The translations under genes and the position numbers were made by a program. Below, in pieces: positions 23,045 to 23,081 of a stretch of DNA of 23,081 bases (position 1 is its first letter; each line of letters opens with the position of its first letter). The notes beneath the pieces were generated by a model. It ran no database searches, was not told the origin of the DNA, and saw only the letters and a program-made list of their open reading frames with translations. Source of the DNA: Candidatus Sumerlaeota bacterium (GTDB lineage Bacteria; Sumerlaeota; Sumerlaeia; JADFCT01); the NCBI GenBank assembly GCA_026398575.1, contig JAPLSP010000089.1:1-23081 (forward strand), given 5' to 3'.

Positions 23045-23081
23045 GGGGTCAGGGGTCAGGGGTCAGGGGTCAGGGATCAGG
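23045..23081. repeat. GGGGTCA heptamer tandem array running off the window
   Basis: Four perfect GGGGTCA units (23045-23072) are followed by a GGGATCA variant and the start of another. The regular G4 tracts with 3-base TCA spacers satisfy the pattern for an intramolecular G-quadruplex. The array continues beyond the window edge. Confidence 0.85.

Overview
The window looks like a chromosomal segment of an environmental bacterium with roughly 55-60% GC, most likely from the PVC superphylum (Verrucomicrobiota, Lentisphaerota/Kiritimatiellota or Planctomycetota). The reasons are two secreted sulfatases with similar alanine/leucine signal peptides, an arylsulfotransferase-like gene end, a metallopeptidase with a VHL-like beta domain, a lipoprotein with pilin/GspG-type tails, and an interspersed repeat whose translation reads 'SPGQRPG', which I associate with such genomes. 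The taxon is an inference; there is no marker gene for ranking it further.

Layout. (1) 1-7412, all on +: a set of mostly exported proteins: an arylsulfotransferase-like C-terminus cut by the window edge, a zinc metallopeptidase-like protein, two FGly-type sulfatases and a large alpha/beta hydrolase. This suggests turnover of sulfated or acylated extracellular glycans. A 100-bp MITE-like palindrome sits exactly on the stop codon of the metallopeptidase gene, and a large inverted-repeat element lies at 5713-5917. (2) 7413-8644: a decayed DUF899 remnant, a tRNA-Gln(CTG) on the minus strand with its promoter, and a LolD/MacB-type ABC ATPase without a permease beside it. (3) 8786-12832: a P-loop ATPase, a TPR-like partner protein with 44-residue tandem repeats, and a PilT/PilU-type ATPase. 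(4) 12990-14885, minus strand: a probable lipoprotein with two tandem pilin-like tails. (5) 15107-15273: a tRNA-Gln(TTG) with a clear sigma70 promoter.

(6) 15346-21950 is the most interesting part: a fluoride (crcB-type) riboswitch with a readable transcription terminator/antiterminator, followed by a tight co-directional series: CPA2 cation/proton antiporter, universal stress protein, a DUF190 protein fused to four CBS domains, a dynamin-like GTPase, enolase (a classical fluoride-inhibited enzyme) and a small helical repeat protein. No Fluc/CrcB or CLC-F exporter is in the window. The set reads as a fluoride-stress operon that combines ion transport, nucleotide sensing, membrane handling and replacement of the poisoned glycolytic enzyme. 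(7) An unknown 333-residue protein with its own likely promoter follows, and the window ends in a GGGGTCA heptamer array that could form a G-quadruplex.

All calls come from reading the sequence; no database search was run.
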